Source: Dipteris shenzhenensis (lineage: Eukaryota > Polypodiophyta > Polypodiopsida > Gleicheniales). Taken from it: a stretch of 64,000 nt of DNA. The notes below the pieces were generated by a model, which was given only the letters and a program-made list of their open reading frames with translations, was not told where the DNA came from and did no database searches. The translations under genes and the position numbers were made by a program. This document shows, one piece after another, positions 13,182-23,434 of the stretch (position 1 is the stretch's first letter; each line of letters begins with the position of its first letter). Location of the stretch: assembly GCA_047967505.1 (NCBI GenBank), contig CM106539.1; one strand, written 5' to 3'.

Positions 13182-13500
13182 CTATCTAATATTTCCTAAT
13201 AGTCTCTTTGCCTCGTTCCTTTTCATAGGCATAAATCTTGCCCAGTGATACACCCACATGCTCGGATACTCATAGCACACCTCCACAAACAACTTGTCCA
13301 CAATTTTAATCATCTCCACATCCTCCATTTACCTCCTCAAAATCAGCCTCTCACTCCCTTCTTTGTCCATCTTCACCAACACCATGTCATTGTTGTTTGG
13401 TTGCTTGATGAATCTAGTGATGTTCACCTTGCCATTCACCTCATCATTCCTATTGGCTACAAATTTATAGTAACCAATGATGAAATTCAACATCCACTAA
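13182..13500 (-). pseudogene. FkbM-type methyltransferase fragment, copy 1
   Basis: On the minus strand one frame gives YYKFVANRNDEVNGKVNI, NDMVLVKMDKEGSERLIL and VDKLFVEVCYEYPSMW, ending with a NEAKRLLGN-like block. This matches the C-terminal half of plant FkbM-domain, S-adenosylmethionine-dependent methyltransferase-like proteins, where the core is VVKMDxEGxE followed by IDELFxExH. The normal (D/N)IEG motif is here DKEG. A TAA stop interrupts the frame directly after ILRR. There is no N-terminal methyltransferase part or intron structure, so this is a gene relic. The family assignment is by memory of the motif pattern and is moderately secure; substrate is unknown for the family. Confidence 0.55.
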
Positions 13501-14116
13501 GGGCATGCTTCACAAAAAGAAAATATTGATTCGAAACTGCTTAGTTGGAATTCTCATTGAAACCCACCGCAAGTTTCTTTGATCCACCTCAAAAGAGTGG
13601 ACTTTTGTGAACCTTGTAAGAACCAGGCGATACTCATGGAGAATCATTGGCGCTGAGGTAAAGGAAAATCCATCTACTACATGAAACCAATTGAGAAACA
13701 ATAGAGGAAAGAGACAATAAACCCTCCTAAAAGTTAAAAACCCCACCAAAAGAACCCTAAATATCATCCAGTTGGACCCTAAGTTGCTTGTCTTTTCTTT
13801 CTTTTCTGGCAAAGTAGATGGTAGAGCAATAAGCAACCTTATCAAAATGAGAGATTCAGTGTTTCATGAACTTGGCTAACCCAAAAACAAATGGTAGCAT
13901 AGTAAGCTACCTTATTAAAATGAGAGAATGAGTGTTTCAAGAAATTAGCTAAACCAAAAAATTTGAGTGAAAAAACCTAAACAAACCTGTTGTTAGAAGG
14001 TTGGTAGAGAAAATAAGAACAGATCCATCTTCTTGGACCAACTTCACACTCCAACATGAAGCAATGAAGCAAAGAATTGTCGGTGCATCTCAGGGCCATG
14101 CATACACATCGAGAAA

Positions 14117-14440
14117 CATGTCCATCTCAAATTGCCTAATAGCCTCTTTGCCTTGTTCCTTTTCATAGGCATAAAGCTTGCTCATTGATACACCCACATG
14201 CTTGAATACTCATAGCACACCTCCACAAACTTTTCCACAATGTTAATCATCTCCACATCCTCCATTCACCTCCTCAAAATTAGCCACTCGCTCCCTTCTA
14301 TGTCCATCTTCACCACCATCATGTTGTTGTTTTTTAGTTGCTTGACAAAAATAGTGATGTTCATCTTGCCCTTCACCTGATCATCCCTATTGGCTACAAA
14401 TTTGTAGTAAACAATGATGCAATCCAACATCCACTGAGGT
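14117..14440 (-). pseudogene. FkbM-type methyltransferase fragment, copy 2
   Basis: Minus-strand frame with VVKMDIEGSERLILRR, the least altered copy at the core (intact DIEG), followed by a TGA stop at the same codon where copy 1 has TAA, then MEDVEMINIV and a FVEVCYEYSSMW block. A short deletion shortens the linker before FVEV. Pseudogene. Confidence 0.55.
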
Positions 14441-14647
14441 AAGCTACCATATAGAGTGAGTGTTTCAAGAACTTAGCTAAACCAACAACTTTGAGTGACA
14501 AAACCTAAACAGACCTGTTGTTAGAAGGCTAGTAGAGAAAATCCATCTTCCTTGACCAACTTCACATTTTAACACAAAGCAATGAAGCAAATAAGAATTG
14601 CGGTGCATCTTAGGGCCATGCATGCACATTGAAATTGCATAGGAATA

Positions 14648-14965
14648 TGTCCATCTGAAATTGCCTAAGCCTCTTTGCCTCGTTCCTTTTCACATGCACA
14701 ATTGTTGCCTAGTAATACACCCACATGATTGTGTACTCATAGCCCACCTCACAAACAACTTGTCCACAATGTTACTCACATCCACATCCTCCATTCACCT
14801 CCTAAAAATCAACCACTCACTACGTTCTATGTCCATCTTCACCACCACCATGTCATTCTTATTTAGTTTCTTGATGAATCTAGTGATGTTTACCTTGCCC
14901 TTTGCCTCATCATCCCTATTGACTATAAATTTGTAGTAAACAATGATGCAATCCAATATTCATTG
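14648..14965 (-). pseudogene. FkbM-type methyltransferase fragment, copy 3
   Basis: Minus-strand frame with KVNITRFIKKLNKNDMVVV, KMDIERSEWLI and a TGA stop at the same codon as the other two copies, then MEDVDVSNIVDKLF, after which a frameshift scrambles the VEVCYE block. It is the most damaged copy. Its flank shares the longer 3' extension (about 14969-15155) with copy 1 (about 13506-13680), showing that the duplicated unit was larger than the coding block. Confidence 0.5.
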
Positions 14966-15160
14966 AGGAATGCTTGTGACTTGCTTCACGAAAAGAGATT
15001 ATTGATTTCAAATTGCTTAGTTTGAAACCCACCATAACTTTCTTTAGTAGATTCAATCCACCTTATTAAAAGAGTGGACTTTCTTGAAACTTATATGAAC
15101 TAGGTGATACTCATGGAGAGTGCACTGGCACCAAGGCAAAGGATTATCCATCTAGACCTC

Positions 15161-15691
15161 TAGTTTAGGTCAATGTGAGTGGCAAGGAGCCAAGGGAGCA
15201 TGTGAGCTATATCCTCGAGGTCAGCGGAAAATGTAAGGGTGAGACCACTACAAAAGTTGTTCAGATGATCAAGCTTGTCATGGATCTTGTCAAGTTGCAA
15301 GGTGTAGCCTCAAGTTATTGTGCTCAAGGCCAATCACCCAATCTACTTGGATTGTCAATTTTCTAAGCAAGCCCTACAAATAGGAATCAACCTCCTATTT
15401 TTCTCCTCTATGTTGAGGAGGGATATTTACCTTTGATGTAGACAGACCTTCATAATGGACATAGGTTGGCAATTACTCCTTTGCAATCATGCCTCCATTC
15501 ACCACCTCCAATCAAATTGCCTAGTAAAAGCTACAAACAATACCAAGCTCTAACAACATAGAAACTTGTGAACAATGCTTGATTTCTCTACTTAATTCTA
15601 AAAGGACTTGATGAAATGATCAAACCTTCTATTGATGAGAAAAGATCATAGATATTACCCTATTGTGTGTTCTTACTTTGAGTAAAACCTA
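15161..15691. other. Gene-free DNA between FkbM array and copia element 1
   Basis: No family-like coding frame or repeat boundary is visible. The last five bases before the copia LTR (15692-15696, CTTAG) are the target-site duplication of that element. Confidence 0.4.
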
Positions 15692-15696
15692 CTTAG

Positions 15697-16426
15697 TGTT
15701 AGATATCAATGCTCCACTTTCGTGTAACTATGCGGGAACCAGCTAACTCTACTTCCAAGCCCCCCATATGAGGAGAAGGCATTTGAGTAGCTCGGTTATC
15801 TAGTAGGTCCTGGTTTGGACACCAAATGGGGGCCATGTGTGGCCTGATGGCTGGACGGCTTCAGATAGAGTTGGCACACTACCAACTAGGCTACATGCAA
15901 GTGTGGGAAGGCATCCCTTGAATGACTGCACTGAGGGTAGATGGAGCATTTCCCAAGGCAGCCCACTCGGGTTGCAGGGCCCGTTTGGAGCCTCAGATGA
16001 TCCTGGATGACTCTGGGCGGAACGGTAACGGTAGGTTAGTTGCTCTATTTTACACACCGGTTCTATCATGTGGTCAGTGGCCTATTTCGGGACCAACCCC
16101 TAGTTGACCATTTTGGGCGGACGGGGTCGGTCACCCAATTGAGCCTAACTGACTACGACTGGTGGCTATATAAGAGCAAGCCCGTGAAGCCCATTTCATC
16201 ACTGGCTATAGCAACCCTGATTCCTTAGCATCCAACCTCTGTCTTCTACTGTTTCTAGCATGCCATCGAAGCTTCTTTCACAGGAGTGCACGGCTGGGAG
16301 GCAGCGCCATCTATTGTATCAGTTCTACAGTAATCAAATTTTTGATTCTCCATACTATCTTTTTTTCTCTCTTGTGTACGAGATCTTGTTATCTATTGAG
16401 CACAGACGTTGTATTATTTTCTTACA
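15697..16426 (+). repeat. 5' LTR of copia element 1
   Basis: 730 bp, begins TGTTAGATATC and ends CTTACA, matching 20167-20892 through its length. A TATA box (TATATAA, 16167-16173) sits in an LTR promoter position, with the downstream R/U5-like region ending at the primer binding site. Confidence 0.93.
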
Positions 16427-16439
16427 TGGTATCAGAGCC
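16427..16439 (+). promoter_or_regulatory. Primer binding site (initiator Met tRNA), element 1
   Basis: TGGTATCAGAGCC directly follows the 5' LTR. It is complementary to the 3' end of plant initiator methionine tRNA, the standard copia primer. Confidence 0.92.
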
Positions 16440-16497
16440 TAGACTCTAGCAAGAAGATTTGGTAGTGTGTTTTTTGTTTGCGAGCAGATTGTGAGAG

Positions 16498-17063
16498 ATG
16501 GCCCAGCCCGCAAGACTACGAATCCCATCGTTCGACGAAAGCAGAAAGTTGGACGGCTCTAACTATCCACTCTAAAAGATTAAGAAGAAGACCATCCTGA
16601 AGAATCTGCGCAATCAGATGGCTGCAATTGGCATCACCATCACCAGTGAGAATATAGCATGAAGGTGCATACGAATTCTCCCACCAAAGTACCATGGTCT
16701 TGTTACAGCGCGCTGAATATGCAGAATAGAAATCCGCCCCTCAACTTTGAGGATTTCACCGCAATGCTTTTGGAGGAGGAGATGCGTCAAAAGACGAGGA
16801 CTGGAGAAGATTCGGCTTTCTGGACCGGATCAAAGAAAGGTAAGGGTAAGGACTCTGGTAACCCATCTTCTTCTCATGATAAAAAGAGAAAGAAGAAGAT
16901 CAAGTGCTTCTATTGCAACAAGGCAGGGCACAAGCAGAATGAGTGCTGAAAGAAGATTGTAGATGAGAAGAACAGAGTAAAGAAAGAGTCCAGCAACAGC
17001 ACGCAGGCAGTACCAGTAGAGCTATTCATCACAATTGAGGAGATTTGCATGAAGGCAATTCAG
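16498..17063 (+). pseudogene. gag of copia element 1
   Basis: ATG at 16498 follows a short leader. The frame starts MAQPARLRIPSFDES and has the LDGSNYP motif of copia Gag (residues about 19-25), then a stop in place of the usual tryptophan codon. The central Gag region is largely deleted. The C-terminal part is readable from 16659 and ends in a CCHC zinc knuckle (C-x2-C-x4-H-x4-C, 16905-16946) that packages element RNA in intact relatives. Stops and the deletion make it non-functional. Confidence 0.8.
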
Positions 17064-17636
17064 TGAACGAGCTCTAGATGAGCCTTTGCCCTGCTGGCCT
17101 CTTTAGGAAAGGGATGCTGATGCTGCTTGCCCATCATGCAAGCTTCACATACATCGGGCAGATCTGAAATTTCTTGTAAGTTTGTAATCATTCCACTTTC
17201 ATGCATCTCCTTCAAAGGACTAAGGTTTAGATGACCAAACCTCTCATGCCATAGCTTAGTGTTCTTCACATCTACTCGAGCACTGAAAGCTGAGAGTTCA
17301 TAAATGTTGTTGCGTTGTGTACCTTTACCAATGACGTTCCCTTGAAGATCCAGAATCTGTGCACCATTCTTATCGAATTGAACTTTGAGGTCCCGATCCG
17401 TGATCGCGGAAATGGACAACAAGTTCCTCTTGATATCTAGCACATAAAGAACATCCAACAACTGTTTTACAACTCCATCTGACTTGAGAGCAATCGTACC
17501 TTTTCCTTTTGCTGGACATTTTACATAATTGCCAACTGGTACTAGGATGTCATTCCCTATCAGCTGTAGAGAGGTATACCAATCCTTCCGATTGGTCATG
17601 TGGCACAATGCACCACTGTCAATGATCCACGGTTCA
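17064..17636 (-). pseudogene. Inverted protease / GAG-pre-integrase segment of element 1
   Basis: Read on the minus strand, while the rest of the element is plus. From about 17628 downward it gives WIIDSGALCHMTN, the retropepsin active-site motif (DSG), then LLDVLYVLDIKRNLLSIS, then LWHERFGHLNLSPLK and DVCEACMMGKQHQHPF, the HHCC zinc region that precedes integrase, and ends at HLELVH. The plus-strand integrase starts immediately at 17637 with the residues expected to follow. The segment itself is an open frame of 182 codons, so the inversion has not been followed by much local decay. Confidence 0.9.
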
Positions 17637-20136
17637 TCTGTGGAAAGATGGAGACGGAAGCTTTGGATGGTTCCTACTACTTCATGATGCTGATCGACGA
17701 CTACAGTAGAAGGATATGGATATACTTTCTAAAGACTAAAGACGAGGCTTTTAGTAGGTTCAAGGAATGGCATGTAATACAAGAAAGAAATGGGGAGGAA
17801 GGTGAAGAAGTTGAGATCAGATAGAGGTGGAGAGTTCACATCAACTGAATTCGAACGTTACTACAAAAGTCATTGAATCAAGAGGCAGAAACCACCGCCA
17901 CATACATCAAAGCAAAATGGAGTAGCAGAACACAAGATGCGCATCATCTGTGAAATGGGCCGAAGTATGATGAAAGGGAAAGATTTGCCAAAGATTTTTT
18001 GAGCTGAAGCATGAAACATTGTAGTTTACATCATGAATCGTAGCTACACGAAGGCTATGAATGGGATGACTCCACTGCAAGCCGTTTCTGGTAAGAAACC
18101 TTCAGCTGCACATTTTAGAGTTTTTGGATGTGACTGTTTTGTGCATGTTCCTGATGCTACTAGGACCAAATGGGAACCGAAGAGCCGGAAGTGTATCTTC
18201 TTAGGCTATAGGGAAGAGGCGAAGGGTGATTGCCTCTATAACCCTGTTACCAAGAAGGTAATTGTAAGTCGTGATGTGGTCTTCTCAGAACAGCCGCATC
18301 ATTTGGAGGAGGATGCTTCCTTTCCAGACAACCAAGACCAGGATATCCATCCAATACTGCCACCAATAGTAGACCGAACTCCCCCAACGGTGCTTGGGAG
18401 GATTCAAGACAAAGAAGATGAAGAAGAGCCTATAGAACCACAACGGCAACGGCCATTCCCAAAGTGGGTAAAGTAGCTTTTGGACGGCAGAGAACCTCCA
18501 GCCATTGAGGAGGAACCATCCGAACACCGCCGGTCCAAGAGATTAGAGGAGCAAAGAAGGGCATAGGAACACTTGGTCAACTATGCTTTGATGACAAAAG
18601 TGATCCATGTTGATGAACCGAAGTATCTTGAAGAGGCACAGGGCGATGATAGGTTGATGGAGGCTATGTAGTCAAAGTATGGGTCCATAATGCAGAACAA
18701 CACTTGGGACCTTGTGGATCATCCACCAAAACATAAGGTAATTGGCACCAAGTGGGTGTACAAGACCAAGTACAAGTCCGATGGCACGTTGGATAAGTAC
18801 AAGGCTCGGCTCATGGCAAAAGGATTCGCATAGGTACATGGTTTTGATTATCAGGATACTTTTGCTCCCACAGCTTGACTAACCACAATTCGTAGTGTTT
18901 TGGCTTTAGCTGCCCAGGGAAGTTGGCCCGTGTCTTAGATGGATGTAAAATCTGCCTTTCTGAATAGGGATCTCAAGGAGGAGGTATACGTGGAACAACC
19001 ACCAGGTTTTGTGATCCCCCCGATTCAGAAGGTAAAGTATGTAAACTCAAGAAGGCACTTTACGAGCTGAAACAAGCCCCATGAGTGTGGTACTAGCGAA
19101 TTGATGCCTACTTTCTGCAAAACAGGCTCAGGAGGAGCCCATCTGATGCAAATTTGTATATCTTCAGAGAAGGAGGCAAGTGTATGATTGTGGTCCTTTA
19201 TGTGGACGACCTTGTCATAATAGGGAACCATGAAGAGAAGATCTCGCAGACGAAGCATTTGCTAGGTAGAGAGTTTGAAATGACAGACCTAGGATTGATG
19301 CATTTCTATTTGGGGATTGAAGTTTGGCAGGAGCCGAAATCTTCATTTCACAGCTGAAGTATGCTGGAGAGATACTGAAGGCATTTGGCATGGCTGAGTG
19401 CAAGACAGTTGGTACCCCTATGGAGGTTGACGTGAAGCTCTCAAACGAGGATTCATCACCATTGGTGGACGAAGCAAACTACAGAAGACTTGTGGGCAGT
19501 TTGATTTACTTGTGCAACACACGGCCAGACATCAGTTTTGCGACTGGTGTACTAAGCAGGTTTTCCAATAAGCCCCGGGAGAACCATTGGAGGGTAGGGA
19601 TGCGAGTGCTGAAATACATCAAAGGCACACTTGATTATTGCATCACCTATAACAAGGGTAACATCTTGACCGGATTCTGTGACTCAGATTAGGCAGGAGA
19701 CGTGGATAGCAGGAGATCAGTGACAGGTTATTATTTCTCACTTGGATCTGGAGTTGTGTCATGGTTCAGCAAGAAGCAACCCATAGTTGCTCTTTCTTCT
19801 ACCGAGGCCGAGTACAAATCTGCATGCTTTGCTTCTTGCGAGCCAGTGTGGTTGAGGAGGATTTTGGGGGACATGGGTGCAGTGCAGAACAAGCCTACAC
19901 AGTTATCATGTGACAATCAGAGTTACATGGCGATTACAAAGAACCCGGTGTTCCATGCTCGCACAAAACACATTGAGATTCAATATCACTTTGTACACGA
20001 GCTCATCATGGATGAAGAGGTCGACTTGGTGTACTGTCTGACTACAGAGAATGTTGCGGACATCTTCACAAAGGCTCTTGGAAGAGACTTGCTGGAGAGG
20101 CATCTTCATCGACTTGGCATTGGGCCAAAAAAGTAA
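17637..20136 (+). pseudogene. Integrase, reverse transcriptase and RNase H of copia element 1
   Basis: Integrase core begins ICGKMETEAL and includes a SDRGGEF acidic motif (near 17818, in a shifted frame) and NGVAEHKM (near 17918), then the HFRVFGCDCFVHVP block (18103-18150). RT follows with KWVYKTKYKSDGT (18751), VKSAFLN (18948) and the active-site block LYVDDLVI (19198). RNase H carries ALSSTEAEY (19789) and KHIEIQYHF (19969), ending [21 protein letters not shown] minus its last residue before TAA. Frameshifts and stops divide it into at least five frames. In intact relatives these enzymes copy the RNA and insert the cDNA. Confidence 0.9.
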
Positions 20137-20153
20137 GTTCACTTGTAGGTGGA

Positions 20154-20166
20154 CATTGAGAGGGGG
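20154..20166 (+). promoter_or_regulatory. Polypurine tract of element 1
   Basis: ATTGAGAGGGGG immediately precedes the 3' LTR, the expected plus-strand primer for reverse transcription. Confidence 0.8.
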
Positions 20167-20892
20167 TCTTAGATATCAATGCTCCACTCTCGTGTAACTA
20201 TGCAGGAACTAGCTAACTCTACTTGTACCCCCCCCTATAAGGAGAAGGCATTTGAGTAGCTCGGTTATCCGGTAGGTCCTGGTTTGGACACCAGATGGGG
20301 GCCATGTGTGGCCTGATGGCTGGATGGCTTCAGATAGAGTTGGCACACCGCCAACTAGGCTACATGCAAGTGTGGGAAGGCATCCCTTGACTGACCACAC
20401 TAAGGGTAGATGGAGCATTTCTCGGGGCAGCCCACTCTCAGGTTGCGGGGCCCGTTTGGAGCCTCAAATGATCTCGGATGACTCTGGGTCGAACGGTAAA
20501 CGTAGGTTAGTTGCTCTATTTTGCACACTGGTTCTATCGTGTGGTTGGTGGCCTATTTCTGACCCCCAGTCGACCGTTTTGGGCGAACCAGGTCGATCAC
20601 CCAATTGAGCTTAACCGACTACGACTGGTGGCTATATAAGAGCAAGCCCGTGAAGCCCATTTCATGTCTGGCTATAGCAACCCTAATTCCTTAGCATCTA
20701 GCCTCTTTCTTCTACTGTTTCCAACATGCCATCGAAGCTTCTTTCACAGGAGCGCACGACTGGGAGGCAGTGCCATCTATTGTATCAGTTCTATAGTAAT
20801 CAAATTTTTGATTCTCCATACTATCTTGTTTTCTCTCTTGCGTACGAGATCCTGTTATCTATTGAGCACAGACGTATTATTATTTTCTTACA
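20167..20892 (+). repeat. 3' LTR of copia element 1
   Basis: 726 bp. It begins TCTTAGATATC, where the 5' copy has TGTTAGATATC, so the terminal TG is mutated, and ends CTTACA followed by TSD CTTAG. Its TATA box is at 20633-20639. Confidence 0.92.
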
Positions 20893-20955
20893 CTTAGTTT
20901 ATAGTGACTCTTTGGTTGATGGCTTTCTTATACTACCATTACCCACCTAGCTTGC

Positions 20956-21132
20956 TGTGGGGGTCAAAGGTCACTGTGCCTTTACCCCGATTATGTACAA
21001 TACTCAAACACATATATAAATGAATGAAAAAGAAGATTAGGGTAGTTCTGCACCCACCAAAACTTGTGGCTCTCTGTCTCTCTCTCCCTCTCTCTCCTTG
21101 TTCCGTTCTTGCTTCCATTGAGAGCACTCTCA
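20956..21132 (+). repeat. 5' LTR of copia element 2
   Basis: A short LTR of 177 bp, TGTGGGGGTC...CACTCTCA, with TATATAA at 21013-21019 and an imperfect CT-rich tract (about 21069-21095) that is much shorter than in the 3' copy. Confidence 0.93.
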
Positions 21133-21134
21133 AC

Positions 21135-21148
21135 TGGTATCAGAGCTC
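21135..21148 (+). promoter_or_regulatory. Primer binding site (initiator Met tRNA), element 2
   Basis: TGGTATCAGAGCTC, two bases after the LTR end, complementary to initiator Met tRNA. Confidence 0.9.
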
Positions 21149-22596
21149 AGGTGATCTAGCTGAGCGTGCGTGAATGCTTGAAGCTCAGCAGCTCTATCGG
21201 AGGAAGGAAAAGCTCTGTGGGAAGCTTTGTGGGCGACTTTACTTGCATCCGAGTGTGCAGAGACCTTGGAGGAACCTTTGGAAAAGTTACTTTGGCTTTG
21301 CGAAGTGGTTTTGAGAGCCTGTTAAGTGTTTTCAAAGAAAAAGTCATTTTTTGAGCTTTTCCCTGTTCCGTTCGATGACAGAGACTCCATATTGACTTGT
21401 AGAGGCAACTATTGCTTGCTTTTGGTGTCCACTTCACTTCAGGAGCTTGGAAACACCTTCATTCTTGAATCTGGAATCATTTCATTGAATTTCTGACTCA
21501 CTGTGTCAGTTTCTATGTTTTTTGCCCAGGTGTTGGAACTCAAGTTTGGAGCAACCATTTGCAGATCTGTCAGTTTCGGTGGACTCAGGAGGTCCTAAAA
21601 CTTCTATGTTGCTCATCATTCACACTTCAGTGGAGTTTACAAATAGCTCTGTTTCCAAAAACGTTTTTCAGTCCGTGTGTTGGACCGAGTGATTGAGACC
21701 ACGGTTTCTAAAACCGTCTGTCCCATTACATTTTGGACTCCCAAAAACCCCTACCTATCAATTCTTGCATAATTCGGTGGAGGATTTTCAGAGTTATAGA
21801 TCTCTGTGTATTCGATTTTGTCTCTCTGTTATGCATTTTTCATTCTAATGTTTTGAAACCTTAGATTTATGCCACATGGCAGTGGATAAGTGTTGACTCC
21901 TATTTCTCACTCATCGGTTGGGATTTTGGAGTTCCAACAGAAGAGAGATATTTGCAGATTTTCTTGTTGAGTCCGATTATGCGATGGCATCCATGTTTTG
22001 AGGCATCTCAGGTTCTATTTTCAGTAGCGGTCATTACCGTGGGACTATGATTTCTTGAGCATACCTTATGCAAATCACTTTGGTTGCAGTTTGAGTAGTG
22101 TGCGCTCATTTGTGGTGTGCATTGGGTTGCAATGGATGATTTATAGGCCATTTGGATTCATTACAGTCCTTATTGGATGCGCTGATAGGCCCAAATTGCC
22201 TTGTGGGATGCTATTTTTTATGGACGCTTTGCACATGGATGCTATTTTATGCTGAGGGACAGCTTTGACACATTGTAAGTGATGCACTGATAGTGCTATG
22301 CTCTCTTGGATGAGATATTATTGATGCATATGCTAGTGGACGGTGTTTATGCTTGAGTCATTTGGCACTTATTGGCATTTTGGATTGCCATTGCAGTTGG
22401 CATTTTCTTTTGGGCCAGATTTGCTCATATGGATGCATAGTATATGCACATGAATCAGATGCATCTTTTGATGCTTTGAGCTTTGAGTTTTGGTGATATT
22501 TCACTCTATTGTGGCATAAATATTTGGGTGCACCTAGTATTTGGTGTGATTCTCTCTTGTATGCACTAGCATTTGGGATTTTGTTTTATTTGCAAT
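21149..22596 (+). other. Long untranslated leader of element 2
   Basis: No conserved coding frame between the primer site and the gag ATG. Sequence is T/G-rich (many ttg/tgc words such as ttggcattt), like the leader of element 3. Presumed leader and packaging region. Confidence 0.6.
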
Positions 22597-23434
22597 ATGG
22601 CATCCTCTTCCATATCTGAAAAGGAGTTTTTCAACATTAAAAGGTTTGATGGGACAAACTTTTCTTTGTGGAAAGAACATATAAGGGATGTGCTTATTCA
22701 AAAGAAGCAGATTAAACCCTTGGCAGGGATTGAAGCTAAGCATGCAAATATGTCTGAGGATGATTGGAATGAGTTGGATGCATTAGCAAAGTCTACTATT
22801 AGACTTCATCTTGCAGAGTTAGTTTATTTCACAGTAGTAAATGAGCAGACTATGGAAGATTTGTGGAAGAAACTATGTGCCACTTATGAAAAGGAAACTG
22901 TCTCTAATAAAGTTTACCTCATGAAGAGGTTGTTTGAGCTGCAGATGAAGGAAGGGGTCTCCATTGCTTCTCACTTGAATTAAATCAATATTATTTTCAG
23001 CCAGCTTTAGGCTCAAAAAATGAATTTTGATGCGGAGACTAAGGCAATATTTCTCTTATGTTCATTGCCATCCTCATGGGATACCTTTTGTACAGCTATC
23101 AATAACTCTGCACCTGGTGGAGTACTGAAATTTGATGATGTTGTGGGTAGCTTGTTGGCCGAGGATATTAGACGGAAGTCTATGGATGGCAACAAGTAGG
23201 ATGCAGCCTTAAATGTGCAAAGAGGCAGATCACAGTTCAGGGGAAAGTCCTAAGAAAGAGGGAAGTCTCGTAACAAATCCAAGGCACGGAACATTGAGTG
23301 TTACCGCTGTGGCAAGAAGGGCCATATGAAAAAGGATTGCTACAAGCTAAAAAGAGAGCAAAAGGATAAGAAAAAAAAATGCAAATTGGGGTGCAAATCA
23401 AAAGGAAGAGAGTCCAAGGGAGGACAAAGGAAAA
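22597..23434 (+). pseudogene. gag of copia element 2
   Basis: ATG at 22597 starts MASSSISEKEFFNIKRFDG, followed by NFSLWKEHIRDVLIQKK, the classic copia Gag N-terminus, and a UBN2-type Gag core (LWKKLCATYEKETVSNKV). TAA at 22981 ends the first frame; the core resumes after it through SLPSSWDTFC and VVGSLLAEDIRRK, with further stops at about 23197 and 23251. A CCHC zinc knuckle (C-x2-C-x4-H-x4-C) lies at 23299-23340, followed by a run of nine A residues where the frame shifts. Element 3 encodes a close relative of this Gag with its core deleted. Confidence 0.88.

Larger units (their letters stand above)
13150..15160 (-). repeat. Three-copy tandem array of a decayed gene segment
   Basis: Three related blocks (about 13182-13500, 14117-14440, 14648-14965) share the same order of segments, and the linkers also repeat: the ttagctaaaccaa...gacctgttgttagaagg segment occurs near 13943 and 14473, and the cttcac(a/g)aaaagag...gatactcatggaga segment near 13508 and 14981. 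The copies differ at many positions, so the array is old. The coding content reads on the minus strand and is described for each copy. Confidence 0.8.
15692..20897 (+). mobile_element. Ty1/copia LTR retrotransposon, element 1 (inactive, internally inverted segment)
   Basis: Complete element: TSD CTTAG (15692-15696 and 20893-20897), 5' LTR 15697-16426, primer site, gag, pol, polypurine tract, 3' LTR 20167-20892. Domain order gag - protease - integrase - RT - RNase H marks it as copia. A segment of about 573 bp holding the protease and the GAG-pre-integrase zinc region lies in reverse orientation between gag and integrase (17064-17636). Many in-frame stops (for example within RT at 18837 and 19082) show it is dead. 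The two LTRs differ at several positions in the first 90 bases, more than in element 3, so this is an older insertion. Confidence 0.93.

Noticed and set aside
15697-20892. Two separate elements in opposite orientation rather than one with an inversion
   Set aside because: One pair of LTRs with one TSD encloses all parts, and the minus-strand segment holds exactly the residues missing between gag and integrase.
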